From Bacteroidales bacterium (GTDB taxonomy: Bacteria > Bacteroidota > Bacteroidia > Bacteroidales > WCHB1-69), in NCBI GenBank assembly GCA_017962845.1, contig JAGCUN010000045.1, positions 30,070 to 94,069 of the forward strand: 64,000 nt of DNA. The letters are read 5' to 3'. Positions 46,296-56,483 of this stretch are shown here, piece by piece. The number at the start of each line of letters is the position of its first letter. The stretch's first letter is position 1. A program made the position numbers and the translations under genes. The notes under the pieces are model-generated. The model ran no database searches. It was not told the DNA's origin and saw only the letters and a program-made list of their open reading frames with translations.

Positions 46296-47196
46296 TTATT
46301 GGTTGTTGGCAAGAAGCATTTTCACTAATTCGGTGTTGCCGAAATGACCCGGGTGGGAGGCCACCACATGGCCTTTCAGCGGACGGCCCAGCAGGTACAG
46401 GTCGCCGACGAGGTCAAGCAGCTTGTGGCGCGCCGGCTCGTTGTCGTGGTGCAGATCCACATTGTTGAGGATGCCGTTCTCGGTCACCTTCAGGTCAGAC
46501 TTGTGGAAGAAGGCGGCCAGCTGGTCCAGCACCTCCGGCGGGGGCACCTGCGCCACAAAGACGATGGCGTTGTCCACGTCGCCGCCGTGCGCCATACCAT
46601 GCTGGATGAGGAACAGCAACTCGTGCAGAAACACAAACGTACGGCAGTTGTATAATTCGGGAACGAACTTTTTAATATCTTTAATTTCAGCATGTTGCGA
46701 AGCCAACACCTGCGTTCCGTAGTCTACCTCCACCTCGGCTTGGAAGTCGTCGGCAGGGGTGACGGTGATGGAAATCTGTTTCTCGGGATGGGTGAACGTC
46801 ACCGGCTCCTTCACGATGAAATACTCGCGTTCGGCCTCCTGCTCCACGATATTCACTTTCTGCAAGGCCTCCACATACAGGCGCGAGCTGCCGTCCAAGA
46901 TAGGAGTTTCGCAGGCATCGATGTCGATGAGCACGTTGTCGATCTGCAGTCCGGCGAGGGCGGCCATCAGGTGTTCGATGGTACGCACCTCGGCCTCGCC
47001 CTCACGGATGGAGGTGCCGCGGGAGGTGTCGAACACGTTGGTGCCCAACGCCTTCACGGTGGGGGTGCCAGGCAGATCCACACGGCGGAATACGATGCCG
47101 TGGCCAGCGGGGGCAGGCAGAAAGGTCACCGTGACCTGCTTGCCGGTATGTAACCCTTTGCCAGAAAGGGAGATAGATGCGGAAATAGTAGTTTGT

Positions 47197-47204
<8 letters not shown>
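46296..47204 (-). CDS. lpxC: UDP-3-O-acyl-N-acetylglucosamine deacetylase LpxC
   Basis: A 302-residue zinc amidase, the committed step of lipid A synthesis. Zinc ligands are visible as TIEHLMAAL (His78) and [14 protein letters not shown] (His260, Asp264). [14 protein letters not shown] marks the N-terminal domain. In most Bacteroidota LpxC is fused to a C-terminal FabZ dehydratase domain; here the protein ends after the LpxC domain (VKMLLANNQ) and rimM follows, so the fusion is absent. The start overlaps the lpxD stop by 8 bp. Confidence 0.95.
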
Positions 47205-48222
<1,018 letters not shown>

Positions 48223-48237
48223 CTTAAAAAAATTTGG

Positions 48238-48245
48238 CAAAATTA
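48238..48245 (-). promoter_or_regulatory. -7 box for lpxD-lpxC-rimM
   Basis: CAAAATTA on the plus strand reads TAATTTTG on the minus, 15 bp upstream of the ATG at 48222. Confidence 0.55.
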
Positions 48246-48284
48246 CGTAATTTTACCCACATAGCGGATGCGAAATGAAAAAAA

Positions 48285-49883
48285 CTACTTTTCGGTCAGA
48301 TACATCACCATTCGTCCGCCTTCGTATAATTTTATCGTGAGATTATGATACGTCCACATCCAGTAGGTGCTATTATCGGTAATTGCGACAGGCACTTGGT
48401 TTGTCAGGTAGGTCAAAATCTGTCGGACTTCCTCAACTTTTTCCTCATAATTGTCCGTTTTTCCCAAAATATAATGATCGTTTGCATTGTACAATCTGGT
48501 CTTCATCCACTCAAAAAAAGCTCCTTTAACCACAGAATCACTTTTGTGTACGCAATAGTCCACGGATAAAGTTTTTTCGCTATCAATCACCGTGTAGTAG
48601 GTATATTTTTTATACTTGCCATTTTGATACTTATCAGGATAGTATCCATTGGCCAAATCTCTAAACTCCCCATCGGATGTGGCCTGCAACATCTTTTCCA
48701 CGCTATCGACTTGTGTATATGTCAGATGATCAATATGATTCAGTAAATACTGGAGCAGAGACTCAATATGATCTGTGCCGATATGGGGCAAAGAGTCTTG
48801 GTTATGGATGATATGGCGAATGTGAATGAGGGTGTCTTTGATTTCCAACACACCAAACGAATTATTATTCTCTTTAAAGTGCTCAAAACATTGATTAGGA
48901 GCAACATTCTTACCTCTATAGTAGTCGTGCAGTCGATAGAACTGGTATGGGTGTCCCAAATCAAATTTTTCGAGCAGCTTTCCATCCTCAATTTGGGCAA
49001 TATATGTTTTCTCCTTCGTATTCACCAAATAGAATATGTCCCCATTCGTCAGAAAAGCATTCGAAAACAGGGTGTCGTATACCAGCGAACCGTAGCCGTA
49101 TGCCAGAAAATTCCAGCAAAAATAATCTTCCAGAGTTGCTTCTCTGCCAGTAAAATGGAAAAAATTAGGAACGGGTTCCACCTTCAAACCGCCTGAAGCC
49201 CAAAGTTTTTCCAAAAAAGCCCAGTGATTAGCAGCTGCCTTTTCGTAAGTGATGTTTTTCTCACACAACTTCACTTTCCCATCCAATGAATTCAAGGTAT
49301 CTATTTTGCTACCCCGAATGAAATAATAGGTATTGTCTTTTTTAATGATACGCGACAAGTTTTCTGGCATAAGGTAATGGCGGGAATTTTCCATGAACCA
49401 AGTGTAGTCTCCCCATTCACCAATATCTATAAATGCGATAGTATATTGGTCATCATCATAGATCACGTCGGAAACCACTTTCATGGACTTCCATTTCCAG
49501 TTGTTCATTTCAAAATAATAGCCGCTCTGTTCGTCATCGTAGGGATAGGGGCGTAAATAGAGGGTGTCGTGGCGAACAAAAAGGTCCCCATAAATACTCC
49601 CTTGAAAATCTTCGGGCAAACTTACTTCAACCGTCTCTTTCCCATCTTCTGAAATGATCAGCAATCGGTTTTTCCAATTCCATCCTTCAAAAATATTTTG
49701 ATCTAAGAAAATACAGAAATAATATCCGTGGTATTTCGCTGCCCACTTCATTTCAAATCTCGAAAAGGGGCTTATATAATCTTTGGCGTTGATTCGCACG
49801 GTATCTTCCACTAACAGGAACTGCTGGGCAAAGGATGGGAAAGATATAACGAGGAATACGACAAGCCATTTCAAACGCTTCAT
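48285..49883 (-). CDS. Secreted protein of unknown function
   Basis: A 532-residue protein with signal peptide MKRLKWLVVFLVISFPSFAQ. I do not recognise a domain. The mature chain is rich in Tyr, Trp, Asp and Asn. The first ~320 residues repeat short beta-strand pairs ending in aromatic residues (for example KYHGYYFCIFLDQN and GEWGDYTWFMENS), resembling a propeller-like layout, and the last ~150 are more helical. No sorting tail or lipobox is present, so a periplasmic location is likely. It stands alone, with its own -7 box at 49913. Confidence 0.65.
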   Translation of the reverse strand: MKRLKWLVVFLVISFPSFAQQFLLVEDTVRINAKDYISPFSRFEMKWAAKYHGYYFCIFLDQNIFEGWNWKNRLLIISEDGKETVEVSLPEDFQGSIYGDLFVRHDTLYLRPYPYDDEQSGYYFEMNNWKWKSMKVVSDVIYDDDQYTIAFIDIGEWGDYTWFMENSRHYLMPENLSRIIKKDNTYYFIRGSKIDTLNSLDGKVKLCEKNITYEKAAANHWAFLEKLWASGGLKVEPVPNFFHFTGREATLEDYFCWNFLAYGYGSLVYDTLFSNAFLTNGDIFYLVNTKEKTYIAQIEDGKLLEKFDLGHPYQFYRLHDYYRGKNVAPNQCFEHFKENNNSFGVLEIKDTLIHIRHIIHNQDSLPHIGTDHIESLLQYLLNHIDHLTYTQVDSVEKMLQATSDGEFRDLANGYYPDKYQNGKYKKYTYYTVIDSEKTLSVDYCVHKSDSVVKGAFFEWMKTRLYNANDHYILGKTDNYEEKVEEVRQILTYLTNQVPVAITDNSTYWMWTYHNLTIKLYEGGRMVMYLTEK

Positions 49884-49912
49884 GGTCATTGGGGAATTTT
49901 AAGATGACGCTG

Positions 49913-49920
49913 CAAAATTA
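49913..49920 (-). promoter_or_regulatory. -7 box for the secreted unknown
   Basis: CAAAATTA on the plus strand reads TAATTTTG on the minus, 29 bp upstream of the ATG at 49883. Confidence 0.55.
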
Positions 49921-49981
49921 CACATTATTTTCTCATTTCCAACAAGTTCTTCCAATTTTCAATGGAGGGCAATGTCTTATT

Positions 49982-51442
49982 TCAAACATCTAATAGCAGC
50001 ACCCAATGTCCCGCACTTGTATTGCCCTCGCGGATAAGAACGCCCTTCTTCTCCATGTCCGAAAGATCACGCTCCGCAGTCCTCTTAACTACCGACAAAA
50101 CTACCGACATTTGTTGTGTTGAAATGAAAGGATTTTCTTTTATCAATTTGCATATTTTCTTCTGTCTTTCAGATAGTTGAACTACTGACAAACTACCGAC
50201 AGAACTACCGACATCACTGGGGACATCACTGGGGACATCACTGGGGACATTACTAGTGACATTTTTCCTTCCTCTTACGACATCGAAGCCGCGTTGGAAG
50301 CTCACCAATGTGCCACCGCAGTGCGGTTCTACGGTGGGTATCGGCAGGCCGGCGGCTTTGAAGCCATCGTAGATTTTGGAATAGCCCCGTCCCCACGAGT
50401 CAATGAAGCCCACTCTGAACATTGCATTGGCGATGTTCCTGTTCCGAGGTTTCGAGGAGTGTTTCCCGTAAAGCACTTTTTCGCTATAGCCACTCGGCAG
50501 TTCGCCCTCGTTCCAAATCTCCACGTGGTCGTTATAGACGTGCATTTGGATGTCGGGGCCGGTATAGTCTTTGTGGGTGATGGCGTTGTACAATATCTCA
50601 CGCAAAGCCGCTTTGGGCACTTCCAACTCCTCGTAGCGTTGCATTCCCTCGAAGCGGACAGGCGACACCAAGTACTTGGCTCTCAGTACGTCCATCACAC
50701 GGTCGGCCATTTGGATGAGGTTGCCCTCGATTACATCCTGTATCAGCAGGTCGGCCTCATCGATTCCGAAACGGCCGATCTTGAACTGTACGCTGGGGAA
50801 GAACTTCAACGGATCTTTGCCGAACAGCAGCAGCGCCGCATTCTTCAGGTGGCCGTCATCGTCCAACAGGTGCAAGCTTCCCAGCACATCTTGAGTGGAA
50901 GCATTGCGCTGGTCTTCAGGAATACGGTCTGCCTCAATGCCTTTCCGAAGGAAATATTCAATGGCATCGCGGTCGATATCGTCCAATGTGGCGCGGTCGT
51001 TGGTGATGTCGTCCCATGAGCGCCCCATCTTTTTGAGGATGAACTGCTGGAGAGCCGGGCCGCGCAATTCCTGCAACGTGCTGCCGGAGCGATAGTAGTA
51101 CTTGCCCCTGTAGTTGATGGGGATGTTGCTGGGCTCTGTCACCACCTCAATATAGGAAAGTCCGTTTTGTTCGCGCAGGTTCACATCCACCACGATGCCC
51201 ATGGTGGTGTTAATCTTGTTGGGGATGTCCTCCAACAACCTTTCCACATCCTCCAGCCCGACCACCTTATGGTCGTCATCCATGCCGAAGTAAATCACCC
51301 CGCCTTGTGCGTTGGCGTACCCGCAAATCCATTTCAAATAGTCATCGTGCCAATTGCTTTTGTATTCAATATTCTGGCATTCCTTTACTACTATCGCATT
51401 TTCTACCGCACCCCTCAATTCTATCGCTTTGGTTTTCATCAT
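49982..51442 (-). CDS. AlbA_2/Schlafen-type ATP-binding transcriptional regulator-like protein
   Basis: A 486-residue cytoplasmic protein. The N-terminal AlbA_2 (Schlafen-like) domain carries NIEYKSNW and GYANAQGGVIYFGMDD. A GHKL-like C-terminal region includes ALREILYNAITHKDYTG and VEIWNEGELPSGYSEKVL. A winged helix (RQKKICKLIKENPFIS to DLSDMEKKGVLIREG) ends the chain. Between them lies a linker made of a DVPS repeat. The start could be codon 1 or 2 (MMKTK). Such genes are frequent in accessory and defence regions. Function not assigned. Confidence 0.85.
   Translation of the reverse strand: MMKTKAIELRGAVENAIVVKECQNIEYKSNWHDDYLKWICGYANAQGGVIYFGMDDDHKVVGLEDVERLLEDIPNKINTTMGIVVDVNLREQNGLSYIEVVTEPSNIPINYRGKYYYRSGSTLQELRGPALQQFILKKMGRSWDDITNDRATLDDIDRDAIEYFLRKGIEADRIPEDQRNASTQDVLGSLHLLDDDGHLKNAALLLFGKDPLKFFPSVQFKIGRFGIDEADLLIQDVIEGNLIQMADRVMDVLRAKYLVSPVRFEGMQRYEELEVPKAALREILYNAITHKDYTGPDIQMHVYNDHVEIWNEGELPSGYSEKVLYGKHSSKPRNRNIANAMFRVGFIDSWGRGYSKIYDGFKAAGLPIPTVEPHCGGTLVSFQRGFDVVRGRKNVTSNVPSDVPSDVPSDVGSSVGSLSVVQLSERQKKICKLIKENPFISTQQMSVVLSVVKRTAERDLSDMEKKGVLIREGNTSAGHWVLLLDV
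50210..50257. repeat. 12-bp tandem repeat in the AlbA_2 gene linker
   Basis: Three perfect copies of GACATCACTGGG (plus strand) at 50210, 50222 and 50234 are followed by a degenerate fourth at 50246. On the coding strand they encode VPSD repeats between the GHKL and winged-helix domains. The 12-bp period keeps frame. Confidence 0.9.
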
Positions 51443-51498
51443 TTCGCTATTTAGTTAATATTTAGTAATAAACAGTCTACCGAGTAAAATAACGGCTG

Positions 51499-51506
51499 CA
51501 AAATTA
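51499..51506 (-). promoter_or_regulatory. -7 box for the AlbA_2 gene
   Basis: CAAAATTA on the plus strand reads TAATTTTG on the minus, 56 bp upstream of the ATG at 51442. Confidence 0.5.
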
Positions 51507-51544
51507 CAAAAAAAAATTAGAATTAAGAATAAAATAATTAAAAT

Positions 51545-53272
51545 TTAGAAGAACATCCCCTTCTGCTTGTCCTTCTCGCCTTTGCTCTTGGCACTAAAGA
51601 CCTTCTCGCCCGTGTAGGGGTCATAGCCGAGGAAGTACATGGCCGTGGAATAGGTCATGGGCGTGGGGGTGAAATCCTGCACCTGCTCAATGTGAAGATG
51701 CTCTCCCTCAGTGGCTTTGTGCAACGCCTTCATATCGTCGAGGGTGCAGGCGGGATGGGCGGAGATGAAGTAGGGCACCAGCTGCTGGTGCAGTCCCGCC
51801 TCACGGTTGAGCTGCTGGAATTTTTTGTTGAAGGTGAGGAATTGGTCGAAGGAGGGCTTCCGCATCTTGTTGAGCACCTTGGTCTGGGTGTGCTCGGGCG
51901 CCACCTTCAGGCGACCCGACACATGATGGCGCACCACTTCGCGGAAGTAGTCGGTGAGGCCGTTCTCGCGGTCGGTACCCTCATCGGCAAGCAACAAATC
52001 GTACCGGATGCCGCTGCCAATGGTGATGCGGCGCACCCCCTTCACGGCGGCTGCCTTCCGGTAAAGCGCAATCAACGGCTTGTGGTTGATGTCGAGGTTC
52101 TTACACACCTCCGGAAAGATACACGAGGGGCGGGCGCAGCACTGGCACGCCTTGAGGTTGCGGCCATGCATGCGGTACATGTTGGCCGACGGCGCACCGA
52201 GGTCGCTGATATGCCCTTTGAAGTAGGGACGGCGTGCCAGATCCGTCACTTCCGCCAGCACCGACCGCTCGCTCCTCGAGCTGATGAACCGTCCCTGGTG
52301 GGCGGTGATGGCGCAGAAGCTGCACCCGCCAAAGCACCCACGGTGAATGGTGATGGAGTTCTTGATCATCTCCCACGCGGGGATGTCGCCACGCTTGGCA
52401 TACTTGGGGTGCGGGGCGTTCATCATCCGGTCGTAAAGGGCGTAATGGTCCATTTCCTCCTCAGTAGCAGGAGGATAGGGTGGCAATATCACCAACTGTT
52501 TCCGATTGTACGGCTGCACAATGACGCGCTGCTGGCGCTTGTTGCTCTCGGTCTCGAAAGCCACAAAGTTCTCGCCGTAGAACCGCTTGTTGCTCAGCTC
52601 TTTCTCGAACGGATGTAGCATAAGGGGCGGCTCGGTGCCACAATAATCTTTGTAATGGTCTGTAATAAAAGCAATTTGCGAACACTCGTGGAGGTGCGCC
52701 CGCCAGTTGTCGGTCTGGAAAATGCGCACAAGGTCGGTCATGGGGCGCTCGGCCATGCCATACACGAGCAGGTCGGCGCCGCAGTCCATCAGAATGGAGG
52801 GACGCAGCCGGTCCTGCCAGTAGTCGTAGTGCGACAGGCGGCGCAGCGAGGCCTCGATGCCGCCGATCACCACGGGCACATCGGGGAAGAGGCGTTTTAC
52901 CCACTGGGTATAGACGATGGTGGCGTAGTCGGGACGGAAGCCGTGCTGCCCGCCGGGCGTGTAGGCGTCGTCGTGGCGCAGACGTTTGGTGGCGGTGTAG
53001 TGGTTCACCATCGAGTCCATATTGCCGGCGGTGATGCCGAAGAACAGGCGGGGCCGGCCCAGCTTGGCGAAGTCGCGACCGTCGTCCTGCCAGTTGGGCT
53101 GCGGCACGATGGCCACCTTCAGTCCCATGGCCTCCAGCCACCGTCCGATGACCGCCGGACCGAAAGAGGGATGGTCCACGTAGGCGTCGCCGCTGATGAT
53201 GATCACATCCAGCTCGCTCCAGCCGAGGGCTTCAACTTCTTTCTTGGTGGTGGGTAAAAAATGGTCCATCAT
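51545..53272 (-). CDS. ygiQ: YgiQ-family radical SAM protein
   Basis: A 575-residue protein with an N-terminal UPF0313 domain (LPTTKKEVEALGWSELDVII, then SGDAYVDHPSFGPAVIGRWL) and a radical SAM core. The cluster motif is CFGGCSFC (Cys313, Cys317, Cys320), binding a [4Fe-4S] cluster. Further cysteines occur at LKACQCCARPSCIFPEVC. The C-terminal tail is shorter than in E. coli YgiQ, but the radical SAM core is complete. The substrate is unknown. Its start overlaps the tlyA stop by 4 bp (ATGA). Confidence 0.92.
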   Translation of the reverse strand: MMDHFLPTTKKEVEALGWSELDVIIISGDAYVDHPSFGPAVIGRWLEAMGLKVAIVPQPNWQDDGRDFAKLGRPRLFFGITAGNMDSMVNHYTATKRLRHDDAYTPGGQHGFRPDYATIVYTQWVKRLFPDVPVVIGGIEASLRRLSHYDYWQDRLRPSILMDCGADLLVYGMAERPMTDLVRIFQTDNWRAHLHECSQIAFITDHYKDYCGTEPPLMLHPFEKELSNKRFYGENFVAFETESNKRQQRVIVQPYNRKQLVILPPYPPATEEEMDHYALYDRMMNAPHPKYAKRGDIPAWEMIKNSITIHRGCFGGCSFCAITAHQGRFISSRSERSVLAEVTDLARRPYFKGHISDLGAPSANMYRMHGRNLKACQCCARPSCIFPEVCKNLDINHKPLIALYRKAAAVKGVRRITIGSGIRYDLLLADEGTDRENGLTDYFREVVRHHVSGRLKVAPEHTQTKVLNKMRKPSFDQFLTFNKKFQQLNREAGLHQQLVPYFISAHPACTLDDMKALHKATEGEHLHIEQVQDFTPTPMTYSTAMYFLGYDPYTGEKVFSAKSKGEKDKQKGMFF

Positions 53273-54066
53273 TTCAGGTTTTTCCGCACCTCCTTCACCT
53301 GTTTGAAAAGGTCGGGGTAGTCGATACGGAAGTGGTTGTCGGTAAGGGAGAAAAGAGACAGGAATTCGGTATTTTTCACTTTTTCGAAAAGGGTGGAGAT
53401 GGCGAGGTTGTTGAGGTGGAGGCCGTGGTTGAGGGCTTCCATCTCCACGCGGTGGATGGCCACCTTGTAGCCTTTTTCATCGGTCACGATGCCGCTTTTG
53501 TTGAGGAACGAGGCGCCGGCTTCAAACTGCGGTTTGATGAGCAGCATACACTGGCCGTCGGGTTTCAGGAAGGGGTGGAAGTAGGGGATGATGTAGGTAA
53601 GGGAGATGAAGGAGACATCGGAGACGATGAAGTCGTACTGGCGGTTGCCGACCTCCTGTGGGGTGAGTTCGCGGAAGTCGCGGTTCTCGATGGAGAGGAT
53701 GGCGGGATGGCCTTGCAGGGAGGGGTGCAACTGGCGGGTGCCGACATCCACGGCGGTGACGTGCGCGGCGCCGTGTTTCAAGGCGCAGTCCGTGAAGCCG
53801 CCGGTGGAGCTGCCTATGTCGAGCACGCTCTTGCCGCCGAAGTCGAGCTGGAAGTCGGCGATGGCCTTTTCGAGCTTGAGACCGCCGCGGCTTACATACT
53901 TGTTGAATATGTCAATCACCTCCACAGCAGCGTCGTCGGCCACCTCCTTCGAGGGCTTGTCGATGAGCTTGCCGTTCACCGTAACGGTGTGCTGCACAAT
54001 GGCGTCCTGTGCCCGTTCCCGCGAGGGGAACAGTCCGCGTGCCACCAAAAGTTTGTCGAGTCGCAT
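53269..54066 (-). CDS. tlyA: TlyA-family rRNA 2'-O-methyltransferase
   Basis: A 265-residue protein with an N-terminal S4 RNA-binding domain (MRLDKLLVARGLFPSRERAQ) and an FtsJ-type methyltransferase domain. The SAM site is VLDIGSSTGGFTDCAL, with FIVSDVSFISLTYIIP later. TlyA methylates 16S and/or 23S rRNA at cytidine 2'-OH positions; specificity is not determinable here. I chose the ATG at 54066 because a -7 box lies at 54088, which excludes an in-frame start at 54120. Confidence 0.92.
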   Translation of the reverse strand: MRLDKLLVARGLFPSRERAQDAIVQHTVTVNGKLIDKPSKEVADDAAVEVIDIFNKYVSRGGLKLEKAIADFQLDFGGKSVLDIGSSTGGFTDCALKHGAAHVTAVDVGTRQLHPSLQGHPAILSIENRDFRELTPQEVGNRQYDFIVSDVSFISLTYIIPYFHPFLKPDGQCMLLIKPQFEAGASFLNKSGIVTDEKGYKVAIHRVEMEALNHGLHLNNLAISTLFEKVKNTEFLSLFSLTDNHFRIDYPDLFKQVKEVRKNLK

Positions 54067-54087
54067 AGGCTGGTTCGTTTCGTGGTG

Positions 54088-54095
54088 CAAAAATA
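54088..54095 (-). promoter_or_regulatory. -7 box for tlyA-ygiQ
   Basis: CAAAAATA on the plus strand reads TATTTTTG on the minus, 21 bp upstream of the ATG at 54066. Confidence 0.65.
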
Positions 54096-54181
54096 CAAGT
54101 ATTTCGGGAAAGAGTGGCAAAAGCGGGCATTCATTTGAAAAAAATCTTGTAACCGTGATGTTTCAATGTTAGTTTTTTTCA

Positions 54182-54189
54182 TAATTTTG
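54182..54189 (+). promoter_or_regulatory. -7 box upstream of a long leader
   Basis: TAATTTTG matches TAnnTTTG. The next confident start codon is at 54448, so transcripts would carry about 250 nt of leader. Confidence 0.5.
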
Positions 54190-54269
54190 CCGCGCCGTTT
54201 GGCATCCGTTCTTTTTTAACCATCGAAGCGTATAACTTTCCTTGTCCTTTGAAATTTCCACAAACCAAA

Positions 54270-54331
54270 GCACAGCAAGTCGTAAAGTTGTAACGCTCAC
54301 GTGATACGTGGGCTTTACTTTACTGTTGTGC
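54270..54331 (+). other. Imperfect 62-nt hairpin in the leader
   Basis: Nested complementary arms: GCACA (54270) with TGTGC (54327), GTAAAGT (54282) with ACTTTAC (54317), and CACGT (54298) with ACGTG (54306), closing a GAT loop. Internal loops separate the arms. It lies between the -7 box and the ATG and matches no riboswitch I know. Confidence 0.5.
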
Positions 54332-54447
54332 AAGGTCGTGGAAAACCTCAAAGGGCATTAAAGTCGGGGCTCACGCTTTTTTTTGCCATTTTATCATTCT
54401 TCAGAGCTCAAAGAGTGCGCAACATCCAGCGTATGGAGACTGTTTTT

Positions 54448-56136
54448 ATGAAAAACAAACTGTTTTTTCTCTGCCTCTTGGCAGCACTGTCATTCCCATT
54501 CACCGCACACAGCCAAATTGATGTTAGTGATATAATGGGGTATTCTTCTTACACGATTGAAGATTCGCTGAAAAATCTATCTAAGGAGTATTATGCAGAT
54601 CTCCAGCACTGGGACATCTTTATCGAACCAGGTACTATTGTTGGAGAAGATTCTGTTTTCGACATGGCTGGCCTTAGACACGCCTATTACACACAACGCT
54701 ACTATATTTATGCAATTCCCAAAGGCGCGAACTTCCGCTTTATGCCGTCGCCTCTCTCTCAATTGTTTTTCTATGGTCAGCGGTTGCCCGTTGAAGGAAA
54801 GGAACTCCAATATTTTCAAAGGGTAAGGGAAGTGGTATTCCCCTACGCTGCCCAATTTTCGGCCACAACGCCAAGCCGAACCATTTTTGAGCAATACGTC
54901 CAACAAAGGTTGGATGCCGATGTGCATTACATCCTTGACAGTTTGATTACTGAACGTATCAGAATCCTTTATGATTTCAACGATACAAATCTCAATTTCC
55001 CGTGGCAACGCGAACTTAATTCTACAATCACTCGTTTGGAAAGTGAGTACCATAATGCCATTTCTCCTACCCCAAGTCCATCATTGTCGGTGGTGAAATT
55101 AGCCAACCATGCGATAAAGCACGCCCCTAATGTCTATCTCGTACCTCAAAATTCCCTCTTGAAATTGATTGCTGATGAATCAAGAGGCCGCTCTGTCATT
55201 GATGAATTATTTCCATATGACTATGATCTTCCATCCGAATATTCAGTGCGAACATATACCTTATTGGATAATAGAACAATAGTATCATTCAATAATATTG
55301 GGTATTATAAAGACTGCGAAATAAACTATGACTATTACAAAGACTACGATGTGAAGGATTGTTATATTGCGGAACATGGTTTAGATTGTGACGATGACAT
55401 TATCGTTATTCTCTCCTCCAATGGCTATGAGAAAAAAAGTTTGGCGGATTATTACAAGGCTTCTTTGAAAGACACCATCCATTGTAGATTTTTACCCGAA
55501 TACCCCCCTCATTTAGGGGTATATGTAGATGATGAAGTGGATTTTTATCATAAATTTCTTATTATTGGCGAAGAGAATAAGGATATTATACTCGAATACT
55601 TAAAGGAAGGAAGTCCCCTATACAATCATTTTGCGAAAGATTTCTACAAAGATTTCCAAAAATATGTGAAAGTGAATCACTATGATTATGATTATAGTAT
55701 TGCCACCATTGAACTAGTATCAGAGAAAGAAGAATCAACGTCACCTACTACACTATACTTGTCAAGACAGCAGAGCCAAAAAATCCAAAAATTATTGAAA
55801 AAGAAAAATCAACTTGAGTACCAAAGAACCATGCTATCTGCCAAACTATCTGCCAAACAAAGGAAAATGCGCGATAACGCACGTATTCCTCATGGGCAAC
55901 TGCGTGTACAATCGTACTATGGTTGGAAAGAACTTTATGGTGAGAATGATAAAATTGAGGCAAGCAATATGGATTCCGCAGTTGTTGAGAAGCCCGTTCC
56001 CGCGGAACCCGTTTTCGAGAAATCCAAATATGCCAAACTAACCGCTAAAATCAAAAAGGTCAAAGAAGCCATCAATGATGTTGCCGGATGTGAAATATAT
56101 GTCCGGTTGTGGTATGAGGTAGAGACTGATTATTAG
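54448..56136 (+). CDS. Secreted protein of unknown function with coiled C-terminus
   Basis: A 562-residue protein with signal peptide starting MKNKLFFLCLLAALSFPFTA (then HSQ). I recognise no domain. Residues ~20-250 are mixed, with many Tyr/Phe. The middle is very Asp/Tyr-rich (INYDYYKDYDVKDCYIAEHG). A Lys/Gln-rich helical stretch (SRQQSQKIQKLLKKKNQLEY) follows, and the end is VAGCEIYVRLWYEVETDY. No sorting tail or lipobox. An in-frame GTG at 54301 would add 49 residues ahead of the signal peptide and was rejected. The GC content is lower than in the next 650 bp. Confidence 0.65.
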   Translation: MKNKLFFLCLLAALSFPFTAHSQIDVSDIMGYSSYTIEDSLKNLSKEYYADLQHWDIFIEPGTIVGEDSVFDMAGLRHAYYTQRYYIYAIPKGANFRFMPSPLSQLFFYGQRLPVEGKELQYFQRVREVVFPYAAQFSATTPSRTIFEQYVQQRLDADVHYILDSLITERIRILYDFNDTNLNFPWQRELNSTITRLESEYHNAISPTPSPSLSVVKLANHAIKHAPNVYLVPQNSLLKLIADESRGRSVIDELFPYDYDLPSEYSVRTYTLLDNRTIVSFNNIGYYKDCEINYDYYKDYDVKDCYIAEHGLDCDDDIIVILSSNGYEKKSLADYYKASLKDTIHCRFLPEYPPHLGVYVDDEVDFYHKFLIIGEENKDIILEYLKEGSPLYNHFAKDFYKDFQKYVKVNHYDYDYSIATIELVSEKEESTSPTTLYLSRQQSQKIQKLLKKKNQLEYQRTMLSAKLSAKQRKMRDNARIPHGQLRVQSYYGWKELYGENDKIEASNMDSAVVEKPVPAEPVFEKSKYAKLTAKIKKVKEAINDVAGCEIYVRLWYEVETDY

Positions 56137-56483
56137 GGCGGCCCGGCTCCCTGCGGTCGCCGTCGGGCTATACGCTCTACTGCGCTTCGCTCCGTGCTCG
56201 CTCCTATCCCTGCCGCGACCGAGCCTTGAGGCGGTGTCGGCATTCCCATTCTGTCGCGGGGGTGAACCCACAAGAAACACACCGCCAGTTCTTCCGCGGC
56301 ATACCTGCCGTCAGGTTCTATCTTCCAGCCAGCGTGCCGCGGTTGGCGGTAGGGCGCAGCCCCTCCCCACATTGCATGTGGGGTTATTGAAATTCGCTCC
56401 CTCCGGGAGCGCGTCCATGATGAGCCACCGCCAGCAGGCCACGACAATAGGACAAGGAGGGTACGATGAACAGGCCGCCTTGT

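Noticed and set aside
50081..50257. Short repeats near the 3' end of the AlbA_2 gene, considered as a CRISPR
   Set aside because: Units are 12 bp, in frame and without spacers.
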